A model generated the notes under the pieces. That model saw only the letters and a list, made by a program, of their open reading frames with translations. It made no database searches and was not told where the DNA came from. Position numbers and translations under genes: made by a program. Below, one piece after another: positions 53,359 through 63,092 of a stretch of DNA of 64,000 nt (positions are counted from its first letter, which is position 1; every line of letters starts with the position of its first letter). Location: NCBI RefSeq assembly GCF_949152215.1, contig NZ_OX424407.1, forward strand, positions 1,535,922-1,599,921, in the 5' to 3' direction. The DNA comes from Lancefieldella sp. Marseille-Q7238 (GTDB lineage Bacteria > Actinomycetota > Coriobacteriia > Coriobacteriales > Atopobiaceae).

Positions 53359-53984
53359 GTTTTGATACCAAAGGCCACATCGTGTTCGACCGGGTTTCGA
53401 AATCATTCGGAACGCTTTGCGTACTTGATCACGTCTCGCTTGTTCTGCGTGCTGGCGAGAAGAACGTGCTCTTTGGAACATCAGGCGTTGGTAAGACTAC
53501 GCTTATACGAATGATCGCGGGCCTTGAGACACCTGATGAGGGAAGCATTTCAAATGTGCCGAGCGCGTGTGGCCAGCGGGTAGCGATGGTCTTTCAGGAA
53601 GACCGTCTGTGCGAGAATTTAAGTGTGATGGCGAATATCTCTCTGGCGCAAACTCAGCTCAGACGAACGGAAAAAGCTGCTTTCGAGCGGCGTATTTCGG
53701 ATGCGCTTGTTCAGGTTGGTTTAGGGGGCTTTGACAAACGTGTTGTAGCGGAGCTTTCCGGCGGTCAGAGACGCCGCGTCGCCGTGTTGAGAGCCGTGAT
53801 GGCCGATGCTGACGTCTTGCTCTTTGACGAGCCGCTTACAGGGCTTGACTATCATACGAAACAGGAGGTCATGCGTTTTCTGTTGCCGTATCTGGAGGAC
53901 AAAACGCTGCTTTGGGTCACGCACGAAAAAGAAGACGCGGCACTTCTCGGCACAATCAACCGTCTTGAGCTTTGGGGGTCTTGA
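53355..53984 (+). CDS. ABC ATP-binding protein (NitT/TauT type)
   Basis: 209 residues from ATG 53355, overlapping the permease stop (ATGA), with GAGGAG upstream. Walker A GTSGVGKTT, signature LSGGQRRRVAVLRAV, Walker B VLLFDEPLTGLDYHT and switch His VTHEK. It is short for the family (usually about 250), ending soon after the switch. It overlaps coaE by one base. Confidence 0.9.
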   Translation: MSFDTKGHIVFDRVSKSFGTLCVLDHVSLVLRAGEKNVLFGTSGVGKTTLIRMIAGLETPDEGSISNVPSACGQRVAMVFQEDRLCENLSVMANISLAQTQLRRTEKAAFERRISDALVQVGLGGFDKRVVAELSGGQRRRVAVLRAVMADADVLLFDEPLTGLDYHTKQEVMRFLLPYLEDKTLLWVTHEKEDAALLGTINRLELWGS

Positions 53985-54613
53985 TGTATACGGTCTTTCT
54001 TGCGGGCGGCATGGCGTCAGGCAAGTCAACAGTAGCGCGTATGCTTGAAAAAAAGGGCGCTCGACGTCTTGACCTCGATCAGGTTTCCCGAGACGTACTT
54101 GCACCCGGTTCTCATTGCGCGCGCGCCCTTGCTGAGGCGTTTGGACAGGATCTGCTTGACCCAAACACCGGCGAGATTAATCGCAGAGAGCTTGCGGCAC
54201 GCGCGTTTGCGACTCCCGAGGGTGTCCAAAGCCTTGAAGACATTGAGCTGCCCTTTATTAAGAACTATCTGATGGAAGCGTTGGATATGGAACGCCGTAC
54301 GGCACAAGCTTGTGACGTGTGCATTGTCGAGGTTCCTCTGCTTGATCGTATAGAGGACCTTATTCCTCAGGCAGATGAAGTGGTCGCGGTAATTTGTCCC
54401 TATGAACTTCGCAAGAAGCGCGCTTGTGTCAGGGGAGTGAGCGCAGAGGATTTTAAGAAGCGCGTTGCCCTTCAGCCGTCAGATGAATATCTGCGCTCGC
54501 AAGCCGATACAATTATTGATAACGCCCGGGACGAGGCGTTTCTTGTGGCACAGATTGACGCCTGGTGGGACAGGCTGACTGGACGGTTACAGTCCCGTGA
54601 AGTCACTAAATAA
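53984..54613 (+). CDS. coaE: Dephospho-CoA kinase
   Basis: 209 residues from ATG 53984 (TGATG overlap). P-loop LAGGMASGKSTVARML, LDLDQVSRDVLAPGS, NRRELAARAF and VEVPLL mark CoaE, the last step in coenzyme A synthesis. It lies behind an ABC importer to which it has no evident link. Its last eight bases overlap the end of the convergent gene at 54606. Confidence 0.93.
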   Translation: MYTVFLAGGMASGKSTVARMLEKKGARRLDLDQVSRDVLAPGSHCARALAEAFGQDLLDPNTGEINRRELAARAFATPEGVQSLEDIELPFIKNYLMEALDMERRTAQACDVCIVEVPLLDRIEDLIPQADEVVAVICPYELRKKRACVRGVSAEDFKKRVALQPSDEYLRSQADTIIDNARDEAFLVAQIDAWWDRLTGRLQSREVTK

Positions 54614-56942
54614 AGCCTGTTAAGGAGAGGCGCACCGACTCTATCTCATCGTCAAATTTGATGGCAAGCGCCTGGCGTGTCAAAAATGATGCCGGTGTGT
54701 ACAGTTTATTATTTGTGCACGCGATAGCTGCGGAAAGCAAAATATCATAACGTGCTTTTTGATTATCAACGGGGATACCATGGGTCTCTAAAAACTCATC
54801 AAGTCTGCTCTCATCAATTGTGACAAGTGCTGGATCGGTCTTCATAAGATCGCTGAGTTCCTGTTGGGCAGGCTGAGAATACTCAGTGTTCATTCTCAAT
54901 ACCTGCTGATAGCAGGCGACAGCGATATCTCCGCGACCAAGACGCCATTCAAGGTAGGCGAGGCGATAATACAGGAGCGCTATGTCATATTGGCGAAGCT
55001 GGTGAGGAATAAGTTCGCAAATGTTTTTTGCAGCCTCTGCATTGCGAGAAAGATCTTGCAAGACGCGATCTTTATAGAGGAACGCGTCGGTATTGAGAGG
55101 CGCTATGCGGACGCATTCCTCAGCAAATGCAAGTGCTTTTTCCGGTTTATCAACTTGGTTATAGGCGCGAACGAGCAGGGCATTCGCATTGTAGTAGGCA
55201 TCGGGAACCAAAATGACCGTACGAGGATCGGAAGAAAATGCCCGATTATAGTCAATGCGGTCGGCAATCGAGTCAAAATAGCGATAGACGGAGTCGGTAT
55301 CGTCAAGATAGATTCCCAAGCTCACGATAGGTTCAAGTTTTGCCTCAAGGGCTTTCATAGACGCGGTAAAAGCCTCTATGCTGACATCTTCTGCATCAAA
55401 GACTTCGTTCATATGGGCAATGGCGGCATCCAGCTCGGACCCTGACATAAAAATGTGGGCAAGTTCGCGCTTATCGCCCACATCAGCTTCGCCGGAAACA
55501 AGCGCCTGGATAACGCGGGAAAAAGCTTCCATGGTAGCGGTATCTGTGGCTGACGCTTGCGCGCCTCTAAACAATGCCACCGCATCTGCCGTTGAATCAC
55601 TGAGCTGTGAAATGACTGCGTTCCACGCGTCTATGCGATTGCTATCCTCTCGAAACCCGAGATCGGAAATACGTTTTGCGCCGGTGATTTCTCGAATCTC
55701 TTGAGGCGCTTCTTCTGTGCGCGTCTCAGCTGAGGCATAGAGTAAGGGGTGCTTCTTTGCAGGGTCATTGAGCTCCTCAAAAGGCTCCACCGGCGTGAAC
55801 CAGCCTTCTTCATCAAGACTATAACGGATGCAGGACTGCTGAGGAAATCCGGTAGTGTCAACGGAGGGATCTTGAGACTCGGAAATGAGGTGTTCAAGCG
55901 CTTTGAGGTCAAAGTCATAGGACAGAAGAGGATGGCTGATATTCTCGTTCATAAACTGATTGACAACAACACGAGCAATACCTTGATGTTTCAGAGGGCC
56001 ATATGCCAGAGTAATAGCCGCGCGCAGGGCGTACGCCCGCGCATAGGAAATCTGAGTGTTTTTCTCAGATGTTGCAAAGCAAAACGCTCGCGGCGCGGGA
56101 GTCTTGGCGTCAATGATGATAGTCGAGACCTCTTCGTCATAGGTAAAGAGTATCGGCTGCCTGAAGGGCAGATGAAGCGTATCAAAATAGTTGGCTGCAT
56201 AGTAGCGCGTATCCCAATCGGTCGCTCCATTCAAAGACGTTTTGCCGGCGGGAAGATATTCTGATGGCTGAGGAGTTGCATTGAGGGTATTTCTTAAAGT
56301 AATCAGAATTTTTTGCTGTACGGTAAGGCTTTTTTGATTGGCGGGAAGTGCTTCCATATCATCCGCGAGGTTGAGGGTGGCTTCAAGGGCAATAAAATCG
56401 TTGTATTGGTCTTCAGTAAAATCACTTGTCTGCGCATTGAACCAATACCGCTGATTCTTGGGAAATTTGTAGCCCTTTGTAGCGGGGGCGCGGTGAGGGG
56501 CGAGAAGCCCGGATGTAGCAAGTATTTCTTGAAGCTCGGGTCTTTGAAGCTGACCGGTATCGACTAGATCTTTCAGAGAAGCGGGGATATTGTTTGAACG
56601 GGACATAGTCAAATCAAAGGCTGAAGAGTTCCTGCTGGTAGGAGCCTGTATAAATATGCCCGATGAGTGATTGACGGAGTCGTTTTGATCTGTGCTGTCT
56701 GAAAGAGCGGCAGTTTGGTTGGCAGATTTTTTGTTCCGGATGAGGATAGCGAGGAGAACGATGCCAAAGGCGATAAGCAGAAGAGCTTGTATCAATAGCT
56801 TGCCGGAGACGTGCAGTTCAACCAATTGCGAGAGACCGACGAGGATACTCATGGTGCCCAAAACAAAAAAGATCAGTTTTTCAAAAGCGTTGTAGGGACG
56901 TTTTGGCGACGGTGTGCTGGAAGAAGGAAGCCCTGAAGACAT
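54606..56942 (-). CDS. Large membrane protein with C-terminal TPR repeats
   Basis: 778 residues from ATG 56940-56942 (TAGGGAA upstream). Two membrane helices near residues 22-66 (LIFFVLGTMSILVGLSQLVE and a second) place the long remainder on one side, probably inside the cell. Residues of about 150-480 form an unrecognised domain, and about 590-720 contain tetratricopeptide-like helices (ALAFAEECVRIAPLNTDAFL, DIAVACYQQVLRMNTEY). No catalytic motif is seen. It may scaffold a complex at the membrane. It overlaps the end of coaE on the other strand and stands alone. Confidence 0.65.
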   Translation of the reverse strand: MSSGLPSSSTPSPKRPYNAFEKLIFFVLGTMSILVGLSQLVELHVSGKLLIQALLLIAFGIVLLAILIRNKKSANQTAALSDSTDQNDSVNHSSGIFIQAPTSRNSSAFDLTMSRSNNIPASLKDLVDTGQLQRPELQEILATSGLLAPHRAPATKGYKFPKNQRYWFNAQTSDFTEDQYNDFIALEATLNLADDMEALPANQKSLTVQQKILITLRNTLNATPQPSEYLPAGKTSLNGATDWDTRYYAANYFDTLHLPFRQPILFTYDEEVSTIIIDAKTPAPRAFCFATSEKNTQISYARAYALRAAITLAYGPLKHQGIARVVVNQFMNENISHPLLSYDFDLKALEHLISESQDPSVDTTGFPQQSCIRYSLDEEGWFTPVEPFEELNDPAKKHPLLYASAETRTEEAPQEIREITGAKRISDLGFREDSNRIDAWNAVISQLSDSTADAVALFRGAQASATDTATMEAFSRVIQALVSGEADVGDKRELAHIFMSGSELDAAIAHMNEVFDAEDVSIEAFTASMKALEAKLEPIVSLGIYLDDTDSVYRYFDSIADRIDYNRAFSSDPRTVILVPDAYYNANALLVRAYNQVDKPEKALAFAEECVRIAPLNTDAFLYKDRVLQDLSRNAEAAKNICELIPHQLRQYDIALLYYRLAYLEWRLGRGDIAVACYQQVLRMNTEYSQPAQQELSDLMKTDPALVTIDESRLDEFLETHGIPVDNQKARYDILLSAAIACTNNKLYTPASFLTRQALAIKFDDEIESVRLSLTGFI

Positions 56943-57039
56943 AGTACGATTCCCTAAGACGGTTGAATGGATTGTGTGCATATGGGTATCAATTTTACCG
57001 TATTCAAGGAAGATATGACCGCTCTCGTTTCCTTAAAAC

Positions 57040-57053
57040 AGAACATATGTTTG
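57040..57053 (+). promoter_or_regulatory. LexA-type SOS box before uvrB
   Basis: AGAACATATGTTTG fits the Gram-positive/actinobacterial LexA consensus CGAACRNRYGTTYG at all but the first base. It overlaps the -35 box of the uvrB promoter, where a repressor would block transcription until DNA damage. Confidence 0.7.
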
Positions 57054-57079
57054 CATTTTTGCTCAAGATGGCGTATACT
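57051..57079 (+). promoter_or_regulatory. Promoter of uvrB
   Basis: TTGCAT (57051-57056) and TATACT (57074-57079) are 17 bases apart. A start near 57086 leaves about 18 bases before GTG 57104, containing AAGGAGG, which supports that codon as the uvrB start. Confidence 0.75.
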
Positions 57080-57103
57080 GATGATATCGAAGAAGGAGGT
57101 TTT

Positions 57104-59335
57104 GTGGCGGTTTCTGATGGCACTTCAAAAACAGAGCATGTTGGCGCGGAGTTGAGGCGCTTTGGTCGTGAAAGCGGAGAAGAACGTCTCACGGTCGTCT
57201 CGCCGTTTGAGCCTGCCGGAGATCAGCCGCAGGCTATAGAAAAACTTGCTCAAGGGATTGAAGAAGGTCTGAGGTATCAGACGCTTTTGGGTGTCACGGG
57301 ATCTGGCAAGACATTCTCTATGGCCAAGACTATCGAGAAGCTTAACAGGCCTACGCTTATCATGGAGCCCAATAAAACTCTCGCAGCTCAGGTTGCTTCT
57401 GAGATGAGGGAAATGTTTCCCAATAACGCCGTCGTCTATTTCGTTTCGTATTACGACTATTATCAGCCTGAAGCATATGTTCCGCAGTCTGATACCTACA
57501 TTGAAAAAGACGCTTCAATCAATGAAGAAGTAGAGAAACTGCGCCATCAGGCTACATCCAGTTTGCTTTCTCGGCGAGATGTCATCGTGGTAGCGTCCGT
57601 CTCGTGCATTTACGGTATCGGCAGTCCGCAAGATTATGCCGGCCTTGCCCCTAATGTAGATAAATCAATTCCACTTGAACGCGATGATTTCATTAAAGAT
57701 TTGATTGACATTCAATATGACCGCAATGATTATGATTTGCAGCGCGGTATGTTTCGTGTACGAGGGGATGTGGTGGACGTTTTTCCTCCCTATGCAGAAA
57801 ACCCGCTGAGGATAGAATTTTTTGGCGATGAAGTGGAAACGATTGCTGAAATCAGCAATGTAACTGGTGAAGTTATCCGTTCATTTGACGCTATTCCTAT
57901 CTGGCCGGCTTCCCATTATGTAACGGAGCGCCCAAAAGTTACCCACGCGTTGCACACCATCAGCGAAGAGCTTGAAAGCCGCGTGGTCGAGCTCAAGGCA
58001 AACGATAAGCTGCTTGAAGCGCAGCGATTGGCGCAGCGCACCAACTATGATCTTGAAATGCTTGAGACCATGGGTTATTGCAACGGCATCGAGAACTATT
58101 CTCGTCATCTGGATGGTCGCGCTCCGGGCGAGCCTCCCTATACGCTCATTGACTATTTCCCCAAGGACATGATTTGTATTATTGATGAGAGCCATGTGAC
58201 GGTTCCGCAGATACGCGGGATGTATGAGGGAGACCGTTCTCGTAAGGTCACTTTGGTCGATCATGGTTTTCGTCTTCCATCGGCGCTCGACAACAGACCG
58301 CTTCGCTTTGATGAGTTTGAGGCGCGCATTCCGCAGTTTATCTACGTTTCCGCTACGCCTGGCGATTATGAGGAGTCCGTAACGCAGCAGCAAGTTGAGC
58401 AAATCATCAGGCCCACCGGCCTTCTGGATCCCTTGATTGACGTTCGTCCCATACGCGCTCAGATTGATGACCTGATCTCTGAAGTAAAAGAGCGCGTCGC
58501 CAAAAAAGAGCGCGTGCTGGTTACTACCCTTACCAAGCGGATGGCGGAGGATCTAACGGATCATCTGCTTGATGAAGGGATCAAGGTCAATTACATGCAT
58601 TCCGATACTGCTACGCTTGATCGCGTTGAGATTATCAAAGAGTTGCGCCAAGGCAAGATAGACGTGCTTGTCGGTATCAATTTGTTGCGAGAAGGACTTG
58701 ATATCCCCGAAGTTTCTTTGGTGGCTATTCTCGATGCGGATAAAGAAGGATTTTTGCGCAATCGCCGATCGCTCATTCAAACTATGGGACGAGCGGCCAG
58801 AAACGTGCAAGGTCATGTCATTATGTACGCGGATCACATAACCGACTCCATGCGTGTTGCCATTGATGAAACGCAGCGCCGCCGCAGGCTGCAGGAAGCG
58901 TTCAATGAAGAGCACGGTATCGTTCCTCAAACGGTGCATAAGTCGATTGCGGATATCTCTCAGTTCATCGATGAAGCGGTAGAAAATGTCGGCAAGCGCC
59001 AGCGCAAAGACGGTGTTTTCTATACCGCTTCAGGCGAGGGGGCTGAAGAGCAGGGTGCCCCTGATGTGTTTGGCGCGGCTGAGGCAATAGCTGAAGAGCT
59101 TTCACAATTGCCACGGGATGAGGCTGAGCTGGTGCTCTCCAATTTGGAGTCTGATATGGCGCAGGCTTCTGCTGATATGGACTACGAGCGAGCAGCTCAG
59201 CTTCGTGACCAAATCGTTCAAATCAGGGGTCGTCTTGAAGGAACTACTTCAGACGATGTTATCAAGAGGCTTAAGATGGGCGTTAGAAAAGGCAGCGCTC
59301 ACGCTACAAGAAGAAGGTACCGGAAAAAACATTAG
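57104..59335 (+). CDS. uvrB: Excinuclease ABC subunit B
   Basis: 743 residues from GTG 57104 (AAGGAGG), a start that agrees with the promoter; the frame is open 141 bases further upstream. Walker [14 protein letters not shown], the DNA-gripping hairpin [12 protein letters not shown], helicase motifs (SYVS-like [23 protein letters not shown]) and a C-terminal UVR motif for UvrC ([13 protein letters not shown]). Residues near 700 onward are a basic tail. It verifies lesions and loads UvrC in nucleotide-excision repair. The LexA box upstream predicts SOS induction. Confidence 0.97.
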   Translation: MAVSDGTSKTEHVGAELRRFGRESGEERLTVVSPFEPAGDQPQAIEKLAQGIEEGLRYQTLLGVTGSGKTFSMAKTIEKLNRPTLIMEPNKTLAAQVASEMREMFPNNAVVYFVSYYDYYQPEAYVPQSDTYIEKDASINEEVEKLRHQATSSLLSRRDVIVVASVSCIYGIGSPQDYAGLAPNVDKSIPLERDDFIKDLIDIQYDRNDYDLQRGMFRVRGDVVDVFPPYAENPLRIEFFGDEVETIAEISNVTGEVIRSFDAIPIWPASHYVTERPKVTHALHTISEELESRVVELKANDKLLEAQRLAQRTNYDLEMLETMGYCNGIENYSRHLDGRAPGEPPYTLIDYFPKDMICIIDESHVTVPQIRGMYEGDRSRKVTLVDHGFRLPSALDNRPLRFDEFEARIPQFIYVSATPGDYEESVTQQQVEQIIRPTGLLDPLIDVRPIRAQIDDLISEVKERVAKKERVLVTTLTKRMAEDLTDHLLDEGIKVNYMHSDTATLDRVEIIKELRQGKIDVLVGINLLREGLDIPEVSLVAILDADKEGFLRNRRSLIQTMGRAARNVQGHVIMYADHITDSMRVAIDETQRRRRLQEAFNEEHGIVPQTVHKSIADISQFIDEAVENVGKRQRKDGVFYTASGEGAEEQGAPDVFGAAEAIAEELSQLPRDEAELVLSNLESDMAQASADMDYERAAQLRDQIVQIRGRLEGTTSDDVIKRLKMGVRKGSAHATRRRYRKKH

Positions 59336-59443
59336 GTTTTACGGCGAGAAGAAGCGCATAAAGAGACAAGGTGGGCTTTTGAAAGAAGGCGTATAAGCAC
59401 ACTGCGACCGGTAAGGCAAAAGGCCATAAGGAGAAGAACGCAA

Positions 59444-60193
59444 TTGATTGACGCACATCAGGACAAGAAAAAGGTCGTTTTACTCATCCACCCAATGCTG
59501 TTGTCTGCCAAAGAAATGAAGCTTGCTATGACTGATTACCTGGGAGGAGAGTTTCGCTATATTATTCCGGACCTGTCGGCGCACGGAGAACGCTCAGAAG
59601 AACCGTATGAATCGGCAAAAAAGGAAAGCGAACGATTGCATACGTATCTGCTCGATCACGGCATAGAAGAACTGACGCTGGCTTTCGGGGCTTCTTTGGG
59701 CGGCGTGGTCCTCTTGCAGCTGCTTGCCTACAGAGATATTAAAGTGCACAAAGCGGTCTTTGAGGGCTGCAGTGTGTGGCAACACGCAAAAGCGCTCGAT
59801 TGTATCGTGAGAACAATATTTATTCATCAGCATAGAAAAGCCGTTCGTAACAGGAGCCTGGCGATAAGAAAAATGGCACGCCTCTATGGAGAAAAGGGCG
59901 CTTCAATGGCAGAGACATTTATACAAATCGATGAACAGAGCATCAAAAATATCTGCCATGACTGCGCTTTCGTTAATCTTCCGGTCTTATCTGAAGAAGA
60001 TCAGAAGGCGTGTCTGTTTTTGTACGGTTCGAAAGAGTTTGACCTATGGGCTGCGAAGAAGGTTCTTCCTAAGGAATACCCCCATGCGAGAATGAGAATA
60101 TGGGACGGATATGGTCACTGTGCAAAAATGAGTGCCGATTCGATGGGGTATTGCAATATGCTCAGAAACGAGATAGCCAACAGCAACAGCTAG
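59444..60193 (+). CDS. Alpha/beta-hydrolase fold protein
   Basis: 249 residues from TTG 59444, eight bases after AAGGAGAAG. VVLLIHPMLLS supplies the oxyanion HxxxL loop, PDLSAHGERS matches the D-x-x-G-H-G turn, and the nucleophile Ser is in AFGASLGGVVLL (GxSxG). The late His is probably in GYGHCAK. It resembles small serine esterases or lysophospholipase-like enzymes; the substrate is unknown. Codon usage is slightly more AT-rich than in neighbours. The gene ends on a CTAG that is also the stop of the convergent gene. Confidence 0.75.
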   Translation: MIDAHQDKKKVVLLIHPMLLSAKEMKLAMTDYLGGEFRYIIPDLSAHGERSEEPYESAKKESERLHTYLLDHGIEELTLAFGASLGGVVLLQLLAYRDIKVHKAVFEGCSVWQHAKALDCIVRTIFIHQHRKAVRNRSLAIRKMARLYGEKGASMAETFIQIDEQSIKNICHDCAFVNLPVLSEEDQKACLFLYGSKEFDLWAAKKVLPKEYPHARMRIWDGYGHCAKMSADSMGYCNMLRNEIANSNS

Positions 60194-61845
60194 TAGCGCC
60201 GCGCAACCAGCTTGGCTGTGCGGATGCCGTCAGCAGCGGCGCTCATGATACCGCCAGCGTATCCTGCGCCTTCTCCGGCAGGCCACAGTCCCTCAACATT
60301 GACGCTTTGTCCTGAGTCACCTCGTGTGATACGTATCGGAGAGCTGGAACGTGTTTCCACGCCGGTAAGGACGGCATCCTCAGCGGCAAAACCGTGCAGC
60401 TTATGATCAAGAAGGGGAAGAGATGTACGAAGCGTATCTATGATGTAGTCCGGAAGACAGCTCTCAAGAGACCCCCATGAAACGCCACGCGGATATGTCG
60501 GTTGCACGCTTTCGGCGCCGCTGGATGGTTGGTTCCGCAAAAAATCTCCCACCAGTTGCGCCGGCGCCGTGTAGGCGCCTCCTCCCGCTTCAAATGCGTT
60601 TTGTTCGCAGACGCGCTGCAAGGTAAGACCCTCCAGGACATCATTGCCCAAAAGGTCATCAGGAAATACGTTGGCAAGAAGTCCTGAGTTGGCGTTGGTT
60701 CCACTGCGCGTAGACAAGCTCATGCCGTTAGTGACAACGCCGTTCTTCTCGCTTGAAGCCGATACGACAAAACCGCCGGGGCACATGCAGAAAGAAAACG
60801 CGGAGCGGCCACTGGGAAGATGAACCGAAAGCTTGTACAGCGCGGCTCCAAGCACAGGATTTTCTGCTTCAGATCCGTAAAGAGCGCGATTGATGTCAGC
60901 CTGCAGGTGCTCGATGCGTACTCCCATGGCAAAGGTTTTGCGCTCCATAGCGATATTGCGGCCTTTCAAGAGCTCAAAGACGTCTCGCGCGGAATGTCCG
61001 GTGGCGAGAATAACGTGCGTGGCAGGAATGGTTTCGGTTTTCATCTCACCGGCATCGGTGGTGTACTCAACGACAACAGATCGCACCTGATGATCTTTGA
61101 GCATAAGATCAACGAGACGTGTGCGAAACCGCACTTCTCCTCCGGCCGACTCAATCATATGCACCATATTGGTTACAACGGTCGGCAATACATCGCTGCC
61201 GACATGCGGCTTTGCGTCCCACAAAATGTTTCGGGAGGCGCCGGCTTCAACGAACGTTTCGAGGATGAAGCGGTGAGAAGGGCTCTTGGTGCCGGTATTG
61301 AGTTTGCCATCAGAAAAGGTACCAGCGCCGCCGAGGCCAAATTGGATATTGCTTTCAAGGTTGAGCTCACCGGTGTGATTGAAGTGAGTTACAGCGTCAC
61401 TGCGGCGCTGCGCGTCGTCACCGCGCTCAATGAGAAGGGGAGCAAGGCCAGCGCGTGCCAAGACGAGAGCGCAAAAAAGTCCAGCGCAGCCCGCTCCTAC
61501 TACAAGAGGACGCTGACGCGGCGGCTGTATCAACGGCTCCGGAAGCGCAAACGCTACTGGTTCAATGCGCCTGACGTGTTTGACGATGGGCTTGCGTGAA
61601 AGTTTATGCAGCAGGTTCTTCTCGGCAGCAGACCCTCCGCGAAGTTCAAGATGATAGGTGAGCACCAACATAATATTGCTGCGTTTTCGCGCGTCAATGG
61701 AGCGGCGATGCAGCATGACGGAAGAGATGTCATTACGCCGTACGTGCAGCGCTCGGCATAGAGCAGCCAACCCTGCGGACGCCTCCGCTGCCATATCGTG
61801 GTGAAGAGACGAAACAGGAAGTTTAATGTTTGCTACCTCAAGCAT
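60190..61845 (-). CDS. FAD-dependent dehydrogenase (COG2509-like)
   Basis: 551 residues from ATG 61843-61845 (minus). After an N-terminal domain of about 100 residues with a Lys/Arg-rich part, the FAD site starts VVGAGCAGLFCALVLARAG. NIQFGLGGAGTFSDGKLNTG, HVILATGHSARDVFELL, FSFCMCPGGFVV and AGEGAGYAGGIMSAAADG complete the group of uncharacterised FAD dehydrogenases. The reaction is unknown. The ribosome site is weak (AGAAAG). It is the last gene of the minus operon with the next two. Confidence 0.85.
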   Translation of the reverse strand: MLEVANIKLPVSSLHHDMAAEASAGLAALCRALHVRRNDISSVMLHRRSIDARKRSNIMLVLTYHLELRGGSAAEKNLLHKLSRKPIVKHVRRIEPVAFALPEPLIQPPRQRPLVVGAGCAGLFCALVLARAGLAPLLIERGDDAQRRSDAVTHFNHTGELNLESNIQFGLGGAGTFSDGKLNTGTKSPSHRFILETFVEAGASRNILWDAKPHVGSDVLPTVVTNMVHMIESAGGEVRFRTRLVDLMLKDHQVRSVVVEYTTDAGEMKTETIPATHVILATGHSARDVFELLKGRNIAMERKTFAMGVRIEHLQADINRALYGSEAENPVLGAALYKLSVHLPSGRSAFSFCMCPGGFVVSASSEKNGVVTNGMSLSTRSGTNANSGLLANVFPDDLLGNDVLEGLTLQRVCEQNAFEAGGGAYTAPAQLVGDFLRNQPSSGAESVQPTYPRGVSWGSLESCLPDYIIDTLRTSLPLLDHKLHGFAAEDAVLTGVETRSSSPIRITRGDSGQSVNVEGLWPAGEGAGYAGGIMSAAADGIRTAKLVARRY

Positions 61846-61865
61846 GGCGTTCTTTCTGACTTTTC

Positions 61866-63092
61866 CTACAGCAGGCGCCGCGCGGCAGAGGCACCTGCTA
61901 CCATGCCGGACTTCCATGCCCACGCAAGATTAAAGCCGCCACAAGGAGCGTCAATGTCGAGCGTCTCTCCGCAGGCAAAAAGTCCGGGACATGAGCAAGC
62001 CTCAAGGTGTCGGTCAAAGTCTTTGACGGAAAGCCCGCCAAGCGTGACCTGCGCAGGAACGCTTGGGGCAACACCGGTGACGGTCAGAGTAAGCGCCTGC
62101 GCGGCGGCAATTTTTGCGGGAACGGATGATTGAGGAGCTGCAAACTCGGCAAGGTCGGGATCCAGGACGCCGTCGATGGTTTGAGCAGTAATGGCGGCCT
62201 GCAGACTGTCGTGGTCGACTTCAGAAAGCAAATCAAGGGTGAACGTATCGCCGGGCAGAGCGCTGCGCGACATATTGAACACCATGATGCCCGAGACGCC
62301 GAATCTCCTGAAAAGAATCTCGCCCGTTTCAGAAGCTTCAAGATGACCATCGCGCGTCAGGAGGGCGCGGGCGTGAGCGCGCTTGCCATCCAGCTGCACG
62401 GGAATTTCAGGCAGACAGGTAAGCGCGCATAGTCCTGGCCGTTCGGGGACCGTTGCGAGGCCAAGTTTGCGGGCAAACGTTGAAGCGGAGGCTCCTCCTC
62501 CTGCAAGGATGACGGTGCGCGCTACGAGTGTGTGGTGCTTCTGTGCGCCAAACAAGTCCTCCCATATAATGCTCAATTTTTCGGAATCTTTTTGGATGTC
62601 GATAATCCTGCGTGCGCAGGCGCATATGACTTTGGCCTTACGAGTGCGGGCGAGAAGTACGCTTCGTACAGACGCTGCTTGCCGGGTAACGGGATACAGG
62701 CGCCCTTCTTCTTCGGTGACCCAAGCAAGCCCACATTCGCGGAAAAATGACAGTATGTCTTTCAAGTAGGTTCCGTCTGTAACGGAGCGGACGAAATTTG
62801 GATGGCGGTAGTACTCAGGACGCAAATCCGTATTAGCAAAATTGCAGCGCCCTCCACCGGTCGCAAGGATGGTGCGTCCGCATGTCAGGGCCTGCTCAAA
62901 AACGATGACGGTACCGGGGCTTCCCGTGTCTTGCAAGGTTTCTGCCGCGGTAATGGCTGCCGTAAGGCCGGAAGCTCCTCCGCCTACAACAACGACGTCG
63001 GCAACGGAAGGCAGCGCAACTGCGGCGGCCTGCTCCAGAAGCGCATCGTTCTTCTCGGTACGAGAGAGGCGTTTTTTGCGTTGAGTGGCCAT
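61866..63092 (-). CDS. HI0933-family flavoprotein (BaiN-like)
   Basis: 408 residues. FAD binding by VVVVGGGASGLTAAI, then the family mark TGGGRCNFANTD, VILAGGGASAS, GFNLAWAWKSGMVAGASAA at the C-terminus. The group includes BaiN, which reduces bile-acid double bonds, and other flavin reductases; substrate here is open. It overlaps mrp by one base and is 20 bases ahead of the second flavoprotein gene. Confidence 0.88.
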   Translation of the reverse strand: MATQRKKRLSRTEKNDALLEQAAAVALPSVADVVVVGGGASGLTAAITAAETLQDTGSPGTVIVFEQALTCGRTILATGGGRCNFANTDLRPEYYRHPNFVRSVTDGTYLKDILSFFRECGLAWVTEEEGRLYPVTRQAASVRSVLLARTRKAKVICACARRIIDIQKDSEKLSIIWEDLFGAQKHHTLVARTVILAGGGASASTFARKLGLATVPERPGLCALTCLPEIPVQLDGKRAHARALLTRDGHLEASETGEILFRRFGVSGIMVFNMSRSALPGDTFTLDLLSEVDHDSLQAAITAQTIDGVLDPDLAEFAAPQSSVPAKIAAAQALTLTVTGVAPSVPAQVTLGGLSVKDFDRHLEACSCPGLFACGETLDIDAPCGGFNLAWAWKSGMVAGASAARRLL

